The notes beneath the pieces are model-generated. The model did not search any database and was not told the origin of the DNA. It saw nothing but the letters and a program-made list of their open reading frames with translations. A stretch of DNA of 64,000 nt from an uncultured Christensenellaceae bacterium. Lineage in GTDB: Bacteria > Bacillota > Clostridia > Christensenellales > Pumilibacteraceae. Below are positions 50,901 through 58,862 of the stretch, piece after piece. The number at the start of each line of letters is the position of its first letter. The first letter of the stretch is position 1. The stretch spans positions 62,001 through 126,000 of the forward strand of contig CAJUKG010000002.1 of NCBI GenBank assembly GCA_910586925.1, read 5' to 3'. Position numbers and translations under genes: made by a program.

Positions 50901-50991
50901 GAAGATCAGACGATACATGCAACCCGAAACCGAAGAATCGGTGCAGTCCGAAACCGAGGTATCGGTGCGATCCGAAACGGCAGAAGATTGA
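47911..50991 (+). CDS. Membrane-bound GH3 with swapped domain order
   Basis: 1026 residues with an N-terminal membrane helix (about 9-32) and a C-terminal one (about 970-995). The two GH3 domains are in reversed order. The C-type half comes first (EGITLLENDGLLPL about 88; YPFGYGKSYTSF about 375; fibronectin-like domain to about 520). The TIM-barrel half comes last, with GRNFEYYSED (about 750), LKHFALNDQETHR (about 785) and the nucleophile Asp in GFVLTDYE (about 890). Both catalytic motifs look intact. Similar swaps are known in some ruminal beta-glucosidases. It probably removes glucosyl units from oligosaccharides made by the GH16 enzymes. GGGAGA precedes ATG 47911. Confidence 0.9.
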   Translation: MANKKKSKVGIIVIPIAIAFILVFTIFFNVLSLGKFDNIFEQFLGKTADSIRGDTKGADVDYVKSAFNSVEELYRHEERLVAEIAQEGITLLENDGLLPLAKGTEISLFSHSSVDLVSGGSGSGSGSFELTLDLKTGLTDAGLKVNETLWNFYSKGAGSKYGRGAGVINYGESLDWSINECPANVIKADSSVTSSFGNSVAMFVFSRTGGEGGDLARDMAAYGGKPGNHYLEPDDTELGVISYLNETFENVIILVNCNNAPELGWVKNFPNIKAVLNFPGAGRTGTRGLGYVLTGLDADGNEISPSGHLVDTFVYDNFSSPAMQNMGDYNYTGTDYYYVNYAEGIYVGYKYYETRYEDVVTKRDGAGAFDYSHTVLYPFGYGKSYTSFAWNDFEMTQPDANGDFTVTLTVENIGGRAGKDVVQLYVQKPYISGGVEKSAVELVGFEKTKLLATSGENKTADVKFKLNIADLVSYDAKDAKGYILDPGRYYLTVAGDAHEAVNNILAERNVTGTDKQGNSDYVDKFDIAERKVYSTNVLNNEVTNKFDNASLSDAKYLSRSNWVAADNDGLRYGTRSNTDSGAEIGGKQWSHAITPELKAALDSDSSLNPAEGTVPKTYTFGAKNDVDLIDLRGLDFEDPLWQELLDEITLSELALLIDECGYCSPQVKSINKPKVTDLDGPAGLNLVVGHGSADLGGGYKAMTWPSAYMIACTWSEELAEQMGEGVGEDGLYAGVVGWYGPAVNIHRTPFAGRNFEYYSEDSYLSGILGKAAVHGAATKGMYAFLKHFALNDQETHRDHLGIVTWAEEQAIREIYLKPFEMTIVDNTVTIKYNEPIKDGGEITGYTPKTAEVPAATAIMSSFNRIGTTWAGGNYNLLTGVLRKEWGFNGFVLTDYEVSSYMFTGQCLAAGGDAKLKTVGLAGNFLFGYSLKGELEDQGYAREAAHHILYTVVNSAAMNGYVHGVEFVNGFAYYKIIIIVWDLLAAAGIGVLVFFLVKKIRRYMQPETEESVQSETEVSVRSETAED

Positions 50992-51004
50992 TAACAACAG
51001 CGCG

Positions 51005-51042
51005 TATCGGCGCGGGACTGAAACAGCTCCGCGCCGATATTT
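51005..51042 (+). terminator. Hairpin terminator after GH3
   Basis: TATCGGCGCGG (51005-51015) pairs perfectly with CCGCGCCGATA (51029-51039), followed by only TTT-G; it may leak. Confidence 0.6.
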
Positions 51043-51070
51043 GCGCCTCACGTACGAAAACTATATAAAA

Positions 51071-52348
51071 ATGGGTTATCTCGAAATCGTTGCGATAGTA
51101 TTTTTGTGCATGAATGTCGTGTTCTCGGTATTCACTTTGCATTATCCGATATTCATGCTTATCGGGCTGTTCGGCTGTAAGAAATTTCCGCACACCGCCG
51201 ATAAGAAGCGGTACGCGATCGTTATAGGCGCGCGCAACGAAGAAAAGGTGATAACGCATTTGATAGACAGTGTTTTTTCGAGCAACTATCCCAAAGAAAA
51301 GATTGCCGTGTTCGTGGTCGCGCATAACTGTACCGACAAAACGGCGGAAGTTTCGAGAGCGCACGGTGCGATCGTTTACGAGTACGATAACCCCGCCGAG
51401 AACACCGTCGGCTATGCGTATAAATATCTTTTCGATATGATAAACCGCGACCATAAGGGCGAATTCGACGGGTTCTTCGTGATAAACGCCGACAACGTGC
51501 TGACTCCCGACTATATCGACAGAATGAACGACGCGTTCGTCTATTACGACGGAAAGCGGGTGGTTACGTCGTATCGCAATTCGGGCAACATTGCCGACAA
51601 TTTTATATCGTGCATGTACGGCATGTACTTCGTGTCGGCGTGTCGGTTCGAGGCGCGAGGGCGAACGGTGTGCGATTGCTCGACGCGCGTTTCGGGCACC
51701 GGTTACGTCATGCCCGCGAGTACGGTCGAGAACGGCTGGGAGTACGTGACGCTCACGGAGGATTGGGAATTCACCGCCGACAGGGTGTGTCGCGGTCAAA
51801 AGATAATGCACTGCGACGAAGCGGAATTCTTCGACGAACAGCCGACAACGGTACCGGTAATGATGCGACAGCGGCTTCGTTGGGCGCGCGGACATACCCT
51901 TGTGTTTTTGACGCGGTTTCGCAAGCTCGTAAGAAGTTTTTTCAAACGCAAAAAACGGGGCGGAAACGACAACAAGTTTTCGATTTACGACACCGCCGTG
52001 TCCATTATGCCGCTCGGCGCGATAGGGGTGGGTTTATGGATAGCGCAAACAGCGTTGATCGCGCTGTGCCCGATCTTCGGATACGATGCGGCGCGGGTGT
52101 GGGCAGTGTACGGCATGATCTCGGCGATACTTTTCGGAGCGGCGTATTTATTGACTTTTATGAGCGGAATGCTGCTCGTGATAATCGAGCGAAAAAGACT
52201 GCTCAAAGTGCCGTTCGGCAAAAAATTCGCGGCACTGTTGCTGTTCCCGTTCTTCCTGCTTATAAACGTCGTGCTCGACGTCGCGTCGCTGTTTGCGAAG
52301 AAACTATCGTGGAAAACGATACCGCATAACGGACAGTCGATAAAATAG
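51071..52348 (+). CDS. Membrane glycosyltransferase, family 2 processive type
   Basis: 425 residues: one N-terminal helix (about 4-30), a cytoplasmic GT2 domain, then three or four C-terminal helices. Catalytic marks are the nucleotide-binding start VIGARNEEKV, the DxD-equivalent NADNVL, the acceptor-site TEDWEF and QRLRWARG (QxxRW), the set of processive synthases such as cellulose or hyaluronan synthase. It may build a surface polysaccharide; donor and product unknown. ATG 51071 is chosen; no Shine-Dalgarno is visible, and an in-frame TTG at 51041 would add ten residues. Confidence 0.87.
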   Translation: MGYLEIVAIVFLCMNVVFSVFTLHYPIFMLIGLFGCKKFPHTADKKRYAIVIGARNEEKVITHLIDSVFSSNYPKEKIAVFVVAHNCTDKTAEVSRAHGAIVYEYDNPAENTVGYAYKYLFDMINRDHKGEFDGFFVINADNVLTPDYIDRMNDAFVYYDGKRVVTSYRNSGNIADNFISCMYGMYFVSACRFEARGRTVCDCSTRVSGTGYVMPASTVENGWEYVTLTEDWEFTADRVCRGQKIMHCDEAEFFDEQPTTVPVMMRQRLRWARGHTLVFLTRFRKLVRSFFKRKKRGGNDNKFSIYDTAVSIMPLGAIGVGLWIAQTALIALCPIFGYDAARVWAVYGMISAILFGAAYLLTFMSGMLLVIIERKRLLKVPFGKKFAALLLFPFFLLINVVLDVASLFAKKLSWKTIPHNGQSIK

Positions 52349-52473
52349 CGACTGCATACGATAATTTTTACTCGGAAACGCGTCCGTCGAAAATGGCGCG
52401 TTTTCCGTTGTCGCCATTCGAGTGAGTTATTGCGCCGTTGAGGTGAAAAACGTGCGGTGCGAACTATATGGTT

Positions 52474-52495
52474 TATAATGATTGTAACGATCATT
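52474..52495 (+). promoter_or_regulatory. -10-like box overlapping a short inverted repeat
   Basis: TATAAT at 52474-52479 overlaps AATGAT-N7-ATCATT (52477-52495), just ahead of the GGAGG site of the next gene. No good -35 is seen. It could be an operator. Confidence 0.35.
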
Positions 52496-52512
52496 ACTAT
52501 TCGGAGGTAAAT

Positions 52513-54000
52513 GTGAAAAACAGCGGCAAAAAGTTATGGACGGCAATCGCGCTCTCTGCGGTTTCGGTAATTACGGCGGGTGCGCTCGTCGCGTGCGGCG
52601 GCGACAAGCCGAACGAAGGCGAAGGAGAGGGCAATAATCCGCCGCCCGCGGAAACGACAATCAGCTATCAGTTCGTCGGCGAGTACGGCGACGACACGCT
52701 CACGGGAATGGGTTTCGGCTATCGTTTTCTTCTCAACTTCTACAGCGACAGCACGATCACGTACAGCGGCTACAACTATCTCACCATGGACACGAGCGCG
52801 TATACGGAAAATACGGGCTTCGCGGAAAAGTGGGGCAAAGGCACATGGAAGTCGGGCAAAGACGAGGAAGGCGAGGACTGCCTCGTGCTCACCATGCAGT
52901 ACGACACAGATGCCGTAAATATGAATGCGGGCGGCGCGCAGCTCACGCTTCCCGGTATTCGCAAGAACTATTATATTTACGAAAACTACACCTTTACGAT
53001 CGACGTTCCGTTCGCGTCGGGACGTACGGCGAAAATCGTCGGCGGGACTACGGTCAAGTACAAGAATTACAATGAGTTCATCGACGGCGAAAAATACGTC
53101 GAGGATCTCGAGGAGGGTACGCTTCTCGAGGACGCGACAAATCACTTCAAAATGATATGCGACGCGGAAGGCAATGCGTATCTCTACCGCGGCGTAGCCG
53201 TTCCCAAAAAGACGAACGAGTACAAATACCTGCTTGCCGAAAAAACCACCTGGAGCTATAACAACTCCAAACTGACGGTAGGCGGTAAGGACGCGACCGT
53301 CACCGATAAAGCGGTTTCGCTCGAATACAAATACGCAAGCCAGCTCGGCGACAAAGATCTCACGCTTACGTGCGCCGATGCGTCCGCGCTTCTCGAAGAA
53401 GGCGGCGGCATAAACTACATAGCACTCTTTACGGGCAAGGCGGGCGACAAAGACATTTCGCTCAAAGTAAAAGCGGACGGCACGGCGGAGTTTAAGGGTG
53501 CGTTCAACAGCACTCAATTCACCTGGGCGCGTTATGCCGACAAACTCGTGTTCAAAGAGGTCGGACAGACGAAAGATCCCATCGAATGTACTATCGGTAA
53601 CGACGGCAGTTGCACGTTCGTATTCGACAACAAGTACGGAGAAACACAGCTCGGCGGCACCGTAATCGCTTCCGATTGCAGCGCGATACCGCAAACGGCG
53701 GTCGTGACGTTTACTTCGGACAATCAAACGGCGGGGACTAAACTCGAAATGTATGCCGACGGCACGGGACGGTTCTTGATATTCAACGGCATGATGCACG
53801 CAGACATTACGTGGACGTCGACTGCGGACTCGCTTACTCTGACGCTGGTCGACAGCAAGAACGGTACGCTCGGTTCTGTCACCGTCGAGGGCACTTCCGC
53901 GACGTTTACCTGGAATTACGCTCCCGCTTTCGCAGGCAATCAAGAAGTGGGCGGAACGTTTACATGTGCCGACATTTCCGCGCTTCTGCAGGCGGAATAA
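52513..54000 (+). CDS. Lipoprotein of unknown function with repeated beta domain
   Basis: 495 residues; signal peptide with lipobox LVACGG, a Gly/Glu/Asn/Pro spacer, then beta-rich sequence. The C-terminal part holds two related units near residues 280 and 385, with wording such as LKVKADGTAEFKG / LEMYADGTGRF, FTWARYADKLVF / ITWTSTADSLTL and a TCADASALL / TCADISALL close. I do not recognise a family. It is probably surface-displayed. Start GTG 52513 is used because GGAGG lies 6 nt before it; an in-frame ATG at 52468 would put 15 residues before the signal peptide. Confidence 0.8.
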   Translation: MKNSGKKLWTAIALSAVSVITAGALVACGGDKPNEGEGEGNNPPPAETTISYQFVGEYGDDTLTGMGFGYRFLLNFYSDSTITYSGYNYLTMDTSAYTENTGFAEKWGKGTWKSGKDEEGEDCLVLTMQYDTDAVNMNAGGAQLTLPGIRKNYYIYENYTFTIDVPFASGRTAKIVGGTTVKYKNYNEFIDGEKYVEDLEEGTLLEDATNHFKMICDAEGNAYLYRGVAVPKKTNEYKYLLAEKTTWSYNNSKLTVGGKDATVTDKAVSLEYKYASQLGDKDLTLTCADASALLEEGGGINYIALFTGKAGDKDISLKVKADGTAEFKGAFNSTQFTWARYADKLVFKEVGQTKDPIECTIGNDGSCTFVFDNKYGETQLGGTVIASDCSAIPQTAVVTFTSDNQTAGTKLEMYADGTGRFLIFNGMMHADITWTSTADSLTLTLVDSKNGTLGSVTVEGTSATFTWNYAPAFAGNQEVGGTFTCADISALLQAE

Positions 54001-54024
54001 AAGTTCCGTCATAACGGTAGCAAT

Positions 54025-56442
54025 ATGAAAAAAGAAATCTTGAAAAGAATGGGCGCGGCGGCTACGGCTGCGATACTTCTCGTCCCGACGTTTGCTTTTG
54101 CGGGATGCGGCGGAGATACGCCGCCCGAGGGCGACGATCAGCCGCCTGCGGATACCACCGCGAACGTCGTCGATAAGAGCGGCACGCCGTACGTGTCCGC
54201 GCTCGACGAATACAAAGTTTCGGGCGTGAATGCGAAGTGGATATGGGCGGACAGGTTCGTATCCAATTCGTACGTCGCGTTTAGAAAGACGTTCGACCTT
54301 GCCGAAGTCGATGCGAACGCGTCGCTCGGCGTGTCGGCTGTCAGTAAGTGCTATGTGTGGGTGAACGGGGAACTCGTTATATTCGACGGACCGAGCAAAC
54401 GCGGGCTTACCAAGTACGACGGGTTTTTCGAGCGGGTAAAGATCGGCGACAAGCTCGTCGCGGGCAGTAACAACGTCACCGTGCTTGTGTCGTTCAACGG
54501 TCGCGACAGCAATTCGTACGTCGAACCGGAAACGGAGAACGACGACGGATCGACGAGTAAAGTCGCGGGGCTTGTCTGCGAAATAAAGTCGGGAAGTACG
54601 ACGATCGGCACCGACGAAAGCTGGAAATGTTTGCGGCTCAAGGAATACAAGAACAAATCTCAGCTTCGCGACGAGTGGCCTGACTACGAACAGTGCGCTA
54701 TGCTCGGCGAGTGGAATTTGTACTACGACGCGCGCGACGCGGCGGGCGAGTTCTATTCGCCGTCATTCGACGACGGCAAGTGGGCGGCGGCGACGGTCGT
54801 CGGCAAGATCGGCGAGAAGCCGTATAACGATTTGTACGAGTGCATGACACCGCCGTTTGCGTTCGATAAGACGTATACCGATTTCGCGGCGTCGGGGACC
54901 GTCGTGGGCAAGAAAACGACGGCGACGACGATTAAGCTCGACTTCCCCGAAAACATGCAGTTCTCGCTGTACTTCGAAGCGACGGCGGACGCGGCGGGAG
55001 GCAAGCTCACTTACTACACCGACACGTACGAGAGTCAGGGGCTTAATTCGTTTAAGGATACCTATGTTTTCAAACAGGGCGAGCAGAGCTTCGAGAGCTA
55101 TCCGTGGCGCACGGGCAACACTCTTATTATGGAAGTGCCCGCAGGTATCACGTTTACGAAGATCGGGTATCGCCGCAGCGGATACGACAGCGACAATGCG
55201 GGAGAGTTCGCGAGCGACGATTCGGATCTCAATACGCTGTGGATAAAGGCGAGGAACACGCTCAAGATCTGTATGCGCGACGGGTACATGGATTGTCCCG
55301 AGCGCGAACGTTCGCCGTACATAGGCGACGCCACCAACCAAATCGCCGAAACGTTCTATTGCCTCGACGAGAAGTCGTACGCGATGACGAAAAAGACAAT
55401 ACTCACGTTGCTCGGGTGGGTGACCGATAACGGTGAAATTCCCCTTCGCTCGCCGTCGAAAACGCTCAACGAGTGCCCTGCGCAAACCCTCGCGTTTTTG
55501 ACGTCGGTGTACGAATACTACCTGTATTCGGGCGATCGGGCAACCGTCGAAAAAATTTATCCGATACTTTTGAACTATCTCAAATTGTGGCAAATGGGCG
55601 ACGACGGGTGTATAGTTTACCGTAACGGTACGTTTATGTGGACTGATTGGGGTACAGGTCAGGACGATAAAGTGATGCAGAACTGCTGGTACTATTACGC
55701 GCTCAAGACGACGAAAGCACTCGCGGAAGAATTCGGCAAAACTTCCGATCTCGAGTTCTTTACGTCGCGCATGACTTCTATCGAAACGGGCTTTAGAAAG
55801 TATCGCAAAGCGGACGGCTATGCGTCGGGCGACAGCTATGACGACAGAAGCAACGCGCTCGCCGTGGTTTGCGGGCTAGCGGACAGCGACGATTACGCCG
55901 ATATTACCGAAATACTAAAGACCGTCAAGGGTGCGAGTCCGTATATGGAAAAGTACGTGCTCGAAGCTCTTTGCATGATGGGCGAGTACGAGGCGGCGCG
56001 CGAGCGCATGCTCGAGAGATACGAACCGATGATCAAAGACAAATGCAGCACGCTTTGGGAGCTTTGGGGCAAAAACCTCGGTACCGTCAATCACGGGTGG
56101 ACGGGCGGACCTCTCACGGTGATGAGCAAATACTTTATGGGCGTTGCACCGACGTCCGCAGGTTATGCGAGTTACGCCGTATGTTTGCAGGATATGTTCG
56201 ACAGCTTTACGGGCAGCGTGCATACGGTCCGCGGCGACATCGAGGTCAAACTTACGAAGTCGGGCGGCGTTACTACAGTCGAACTCACCGCCCCGAGCGG
56301 CGCGGCGGGTACCGTGCGGCTTCCCAAAACTATGGGCGAAAGCATGACCGTCACGGGCGATGGCTATACCGTGAAGAACGGCGACGCAACGTATCACGAA
56401 TTTACGGTGACGGGCGGCAAGTATACCGCGGTGTTGCGATAA
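54025..56442 (+). CDS. GH78-like alpha-L-rhamnosidase lipoprotein
   Basis: 805 residues with lipobox FAGCGG. An N-terminal beta-sandwich (about 65-200, AKWIWADRFVSNSYVAFRK start) and further beta domains precede an (alpha/alpha)6 barrel (about 400-730). The family mark is MDCPERERSPYIGDATNQ (about 424-441), containing the acidic residues of the DCPxRE motif; a Trp-rich MWTDWGTGQDD segment follows. A C-terminal beta domain ends it. The likely substrate is a rhamnose-containing surface or plant glycan; the exact bond is not resolvable. The Shine-Dalgarno is weak (GGTAGC). Confidence 0.85.
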   Translation: MKKEILKRMGAAATAAILLVPTFAFAGCGGDTPPEGDDQPPADTTANVVDKSGTPYVSALDEYKVSGVNAKWIWADRFVSNSYVAFRKTFDLAEVDANASLGVSAVSKCYVWVNGELVIFDGPSKRGLTKYDGFFERVKIGDKLVAGSNNVTVLVSFNGRDSNSYVEPETENDDGSTSKVAGLVCEIKSGSTTIGTDESWKCLRLKEYKNKSQLRDEWPDYEQCAMLGEWNLYYDARDAAGEFYSPSFDDGKWAAATVVGKIGEKPYNDLYECMTPPFAFDKTYTDFAASGTVVGKKTTATTIKLDFPENMQFSLYFEATADAAGGKLTYYTDTYESQGLNSFKDTYVFKQGEQSFESYPWRTGNTLIMEVPAGITFTKIGYRRSGYDSDNAGEFASDDSDLNTLWIKARNTLKICMRDGYMDCPERERSPYIGDATNQIAETFYCLDEKSYAMTKKTILTLLGWVTDNGEIPLRSPSKTLNECPAQTLAFLTSVYEYYLYSGDRATVEKIYPILLNYLKLWQMGDDGCIVYRNGTFMWTDWGTGQDDKVMQNCWYYYALKTTKALAEEFGKTSDLEFFTSRMTSIETGFRKYRKADGYASGDSYDDRSNALAVVCGLADSDDYADITEILKTVKGASPYMEKYVLEALCMMGEYEAARERMLERYEPMIKDKCSTLWELWGKNLGTVNHGWTGGPLTVMSKYFMGVAPTSAGYASYAVCLQDMFDSFTGSVHTVRGDIEVKLTKSGGVTTVELTAPSGAAGTVRLPKTMGESMTVTGDGYTVKNGDATYHEFTVTGGKYTAVLR

Positions 56443-56496
56443 GTATTAGAAAAATACCCGAAATGCGCGTTTGCGGAAAATCGCGGTCGGGCGTAA

Positions 56497-56522
56497 AAAG
56501 AGGACGACACCGTCCTCTTTTT
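56497..56522 (+). terminator. Rho-independent terminator after the GH78-like gene
   Basis: AAAGAGGACG (56497-56506) pairs with CGTCCTCTTT (56511-56520) over ACAC, with a five-T run. Confidence 0.88.
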
Positions 56523-56586
56523 GCGGTTATTGCCGATCGCGGTTTATGTTTAACTCGAATAGCACGAGTGAATTTTATAAAACCTA

Positions 56587-56615
56587 TTGAAAACACCGTC
56601 GAATTGTGTTAAAAT
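56587..56615 (+). promoter_or_regulatory. Promoter of the second two-component operon
   Basis: TTGAAA at 56587-56592, a 17-nt spacer, TAAAAT at 56610-56615. Confidence 0.7.
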
Positions 56616-56676
56616 ACTACAAGGCACGGTTCGGCGCAGTGCGGTACGTCCGCAAAGAATAATACGGAGATTTGTC

Positions 56677-57393
56677 ATGAAGATTGCCATTGTAGACGAC
56701 GAAGACGAACACATTGCGCTGCTCGAAGATTATATCGCAAGATATGCCGCCGAGAACGATCTCGGGGATTGCGCGGTCGACGTTTTTCACGACGGGACGG
56801 AGCTTCTCGAGAACTATCGACCGCTGTACGATATTATCTTTCTCGATATAGAAATGCCGAATGCCGACGGCATGAAAACCGCGCGTATCATAAGACAGAC
56901 GGACGAGCATACCGCGATAATTTTCGTTACGCGCATGGCGCGGTACGCGATAAAAGGGTATTACGTGGACGCGCTCGATTTTATGGTCAAGCCCGTTGCG
57001 TATCCGACGTTCGCGCTTAAAATGAAAAAAGCGGTGCGGTACTGCGGGAATGCCGAGCAAAAGAAACTCGTGCTCAAGTTCGGCGGCGAAATGGTTTGCT
57101 TGACTATGCCTGAGATTTATTATATCGAGATATTGGCGCACGAAGTTATTTATCACACCCGCCGCGGCGAATACAAAATGTTCGGGTCGCTCAAGAGCGT
57201 TATGGAACTGCTCACCGACGACTTCATCATGTGCCATCGCTGTTACATAATCAATATGCGGTATGTGGAAGCTGTCAAAGACAATTCCGTTACCGTTAAC
57301 GGCACCGAGCTTATCGTCAGCCGTTACAAGAAGAAAAACGTGGTAGAGTCGCTTGCCGCATATTGGAGTAGGCGCGGAGGAGGTGTCGTATAG
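56677..57393 (+). CDS. LytTR-family response regulator (pair 2)
   Basis: 238 residues. Receiver: acidic pocket VDDEDEH, phospho-acceptor in FLDIEMPN (about Asp57), switch Lys in MVKPVAY. LytTR domain about 130-232 with IMCHRCYIINMRYVEAV. Closely parallel to the regulator at 40.6 kb in length and wording, so a duplication is likely. An ACGGAGA site precedes ATG 56677. The kinase follows after 3 nt. Confidence 0.93.
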   Translation: MKIAIVDDEDEHIALLEDYIARYAAENDLGDCAVDVFHDGTELLENYRPLYDIIFLDIEMPNADGMKTARIIRQTDEHTAIIFVTRMARYAIKGYYVDALDFMVKPVAYPTFALKMKKAVRYCGNAEQKKLVLKFGGEMVCLTMPEIYYIEILAHEVIYHTRRGEYKMFGSLKSVMELLTDDFIMCHRCYIINMRYVEAVKDNSVTVNGTELIVSRYKKKNVVESLAAYWSRRGGGVV

Positions 57394-57396
57394 ACG

Positions 57397-58725
57397 ATGC
57401 AAGCATTTATAGACGTGTTTTTCAGCATTAAGCTGTTGCCGACGCTGATAATCGCGACGTTGCTGTTCGTGTCACGTCTGCCAAAACGCAAAATGTTTTG
57501 GTTGAGGTTTATTGCGAGTACCGTTGTTTGTACCGCCGTTTCGTACGCGCTGTCGCTGCCGATACCGGGACTTGTTTACGGCGGAATAGCTCAAACCGCG
57601 CTGTCGTTCGTGTTGAGCGTGCTGTATTTCTTCGAGCTGTGCTTAATGTTCAGACTGTGTTTTCGCATAAGTTTTTTCGAGTCCGTGTGTTATTGCATAT
57701 GCGGTTGGAGTGTGGAACATCTTTCGTATTCCGCATCTATAGTAGTCGCCATGCTGTTCCGGCTGGACGGCGGTGTTTTTTACCGCCCGTACAGTCCGGA
57801 ATATTTTGCTATTTACATAATTACGTACGCCGTTATATATATTGCGCTGTTCATAGTGTTTTGGAAGATAGGCAGGCGGCGCAACATCAATATCGAAAAG
57901 CGACATTTGATCATTCCGTCGCTTATAATGCTCATATGCTTCAGTTTGTTTTCGACAAGTTCGCTTATGTACGTCAAGGGAACGGAAGCGGTGATCCTTT
58001 TCCGTCTGTATGCGATCGCGTGCTGTATAATAACGCTGTGCGTTACGTTCGCGATTTTCGAGTCGGGGCACTATAGGAGCGAGTACGAAACGCTGCAACT
58101 CGTCGAAAGCAAGCGCGAAAGTCAGTACGCGCTCACCGAACAGACCATCGACATAATCAATACCAAGTGTCACGACCTGCGAAAAATGCTGTCTTCGACT
58201 TTTGCGGGTGGCGGCGTAGATTTGGGTTCGGACGTGGAAAAGATAAGCGAAGAACTCAATATTTACGACGCGATAGTCAATACGGGGAACAAAGCACTCG
58301 ACCTCGTGCTCACGGAAAAGAGTTTGTATTGCGAGAGCAAGAACATAAAGATCACGATCATGGCGGACGGGGCGGGGCTTGAAGATCTCGACAATTCGGA
58401 TATTTACTCGCTGTTCGGGAATATTCTCGACAATGCTGTGGAAGCGGTGATGAAGCTGCCCGAAGAAAAGCGCGTCATTTCGCTGTCGGTGCGGCGGAAC
58501 GGCGAGATCATAGCGATACATTCGGACAATTATTTCGACGCCGCGGAGCCTATAAAGTATTCGCGCGATCTTCCCGTTACTACGAAAGCCAACAAGCGCA
58601 ATCACGGTTTCGGGCTGTTGAGTATACGCATGATAGCGGAAAAACACGGCGGCACGCTCAAGGTGTATACCGACGGCGACGTGTTCTACATAGACGTGCT
58701 GTTAAACGCTTCCAAACGCGCATAG
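57397..58725 (+). CDS. AgrC/GHKL-type sensor histidine kinase (pair 2)
   Basis: 442 residues; about six membrane helices (1-225), phospho-acceptor in NTKCHDLRKML (about His261), N box NILDNAVEAV and G box HGFGLLSIRMI. It shares LTEKSLYCES and the N-box wording with the kinase of pair 1, and a DNYFDAAEP block near the nucleotide site. The membrane part is diverged, so the two sense different signals. A GGAGGAGG site lies about 12 nt upstream. Confidence 0.92.
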   Translation: MQAFIDVFFSIKLLPTLIIATLLFVSRLPKRKMFWLRFIASTVVCTAVSYALSLPIPGLVYGGIAQTALSFVLSVLYFFELCLMFRLCFRISFFESVCYCICGWSVEHLSYSASIVVAMLFRLDGGVFYRPYSPEYFAIYIITYAVIYIALFIVFWKIGRRRNINIEKRHLIIPSLIMLICFSLFSTSSLMYVKGTEAVILFRLYAIACCIITLCVTFAIFESGHYRSEYETLQLVESKRESQYALTEQTIDIINTKCHDLRKMLSSTFAGGGVDLGSDVEKISEELNIYDAIVNTGNKALDLVLTEKSLYCESKNIKITIMADGAGLEDLDNSDIYSLFGNILDNAVEAVMKLPEEKRVISLSVRRNGEIIAIHSDNYFDAAEPIKYSRDLPVTTKANKRNHGFGLLSIRMIAEKHGGTLKVYTDGDVFYIDVLLNASKRA

Positions 58726-58738
58726 GAACGGTAGTCTC

Positions 58739-58761
58739 GCCCGACTTCGGTCGGGCTTTTT
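58739..58761 (+). terminator. Rho-independent terminator after pair 2
   Basis: GCCCGAC-TTCG-GTCGGGC (58739-58756) with a stable TTCG loop and five T. Confidence 0.92.
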
Positions 58762-58862
58762 GCTATTCGCGTAAACACGAAAGCGATTAAAGTGAATAAT
58801 AAACATTCGCGGTTTTTATATGTTATAACCGAAGTACAAAATATATTTCACAAGGAGAATGT

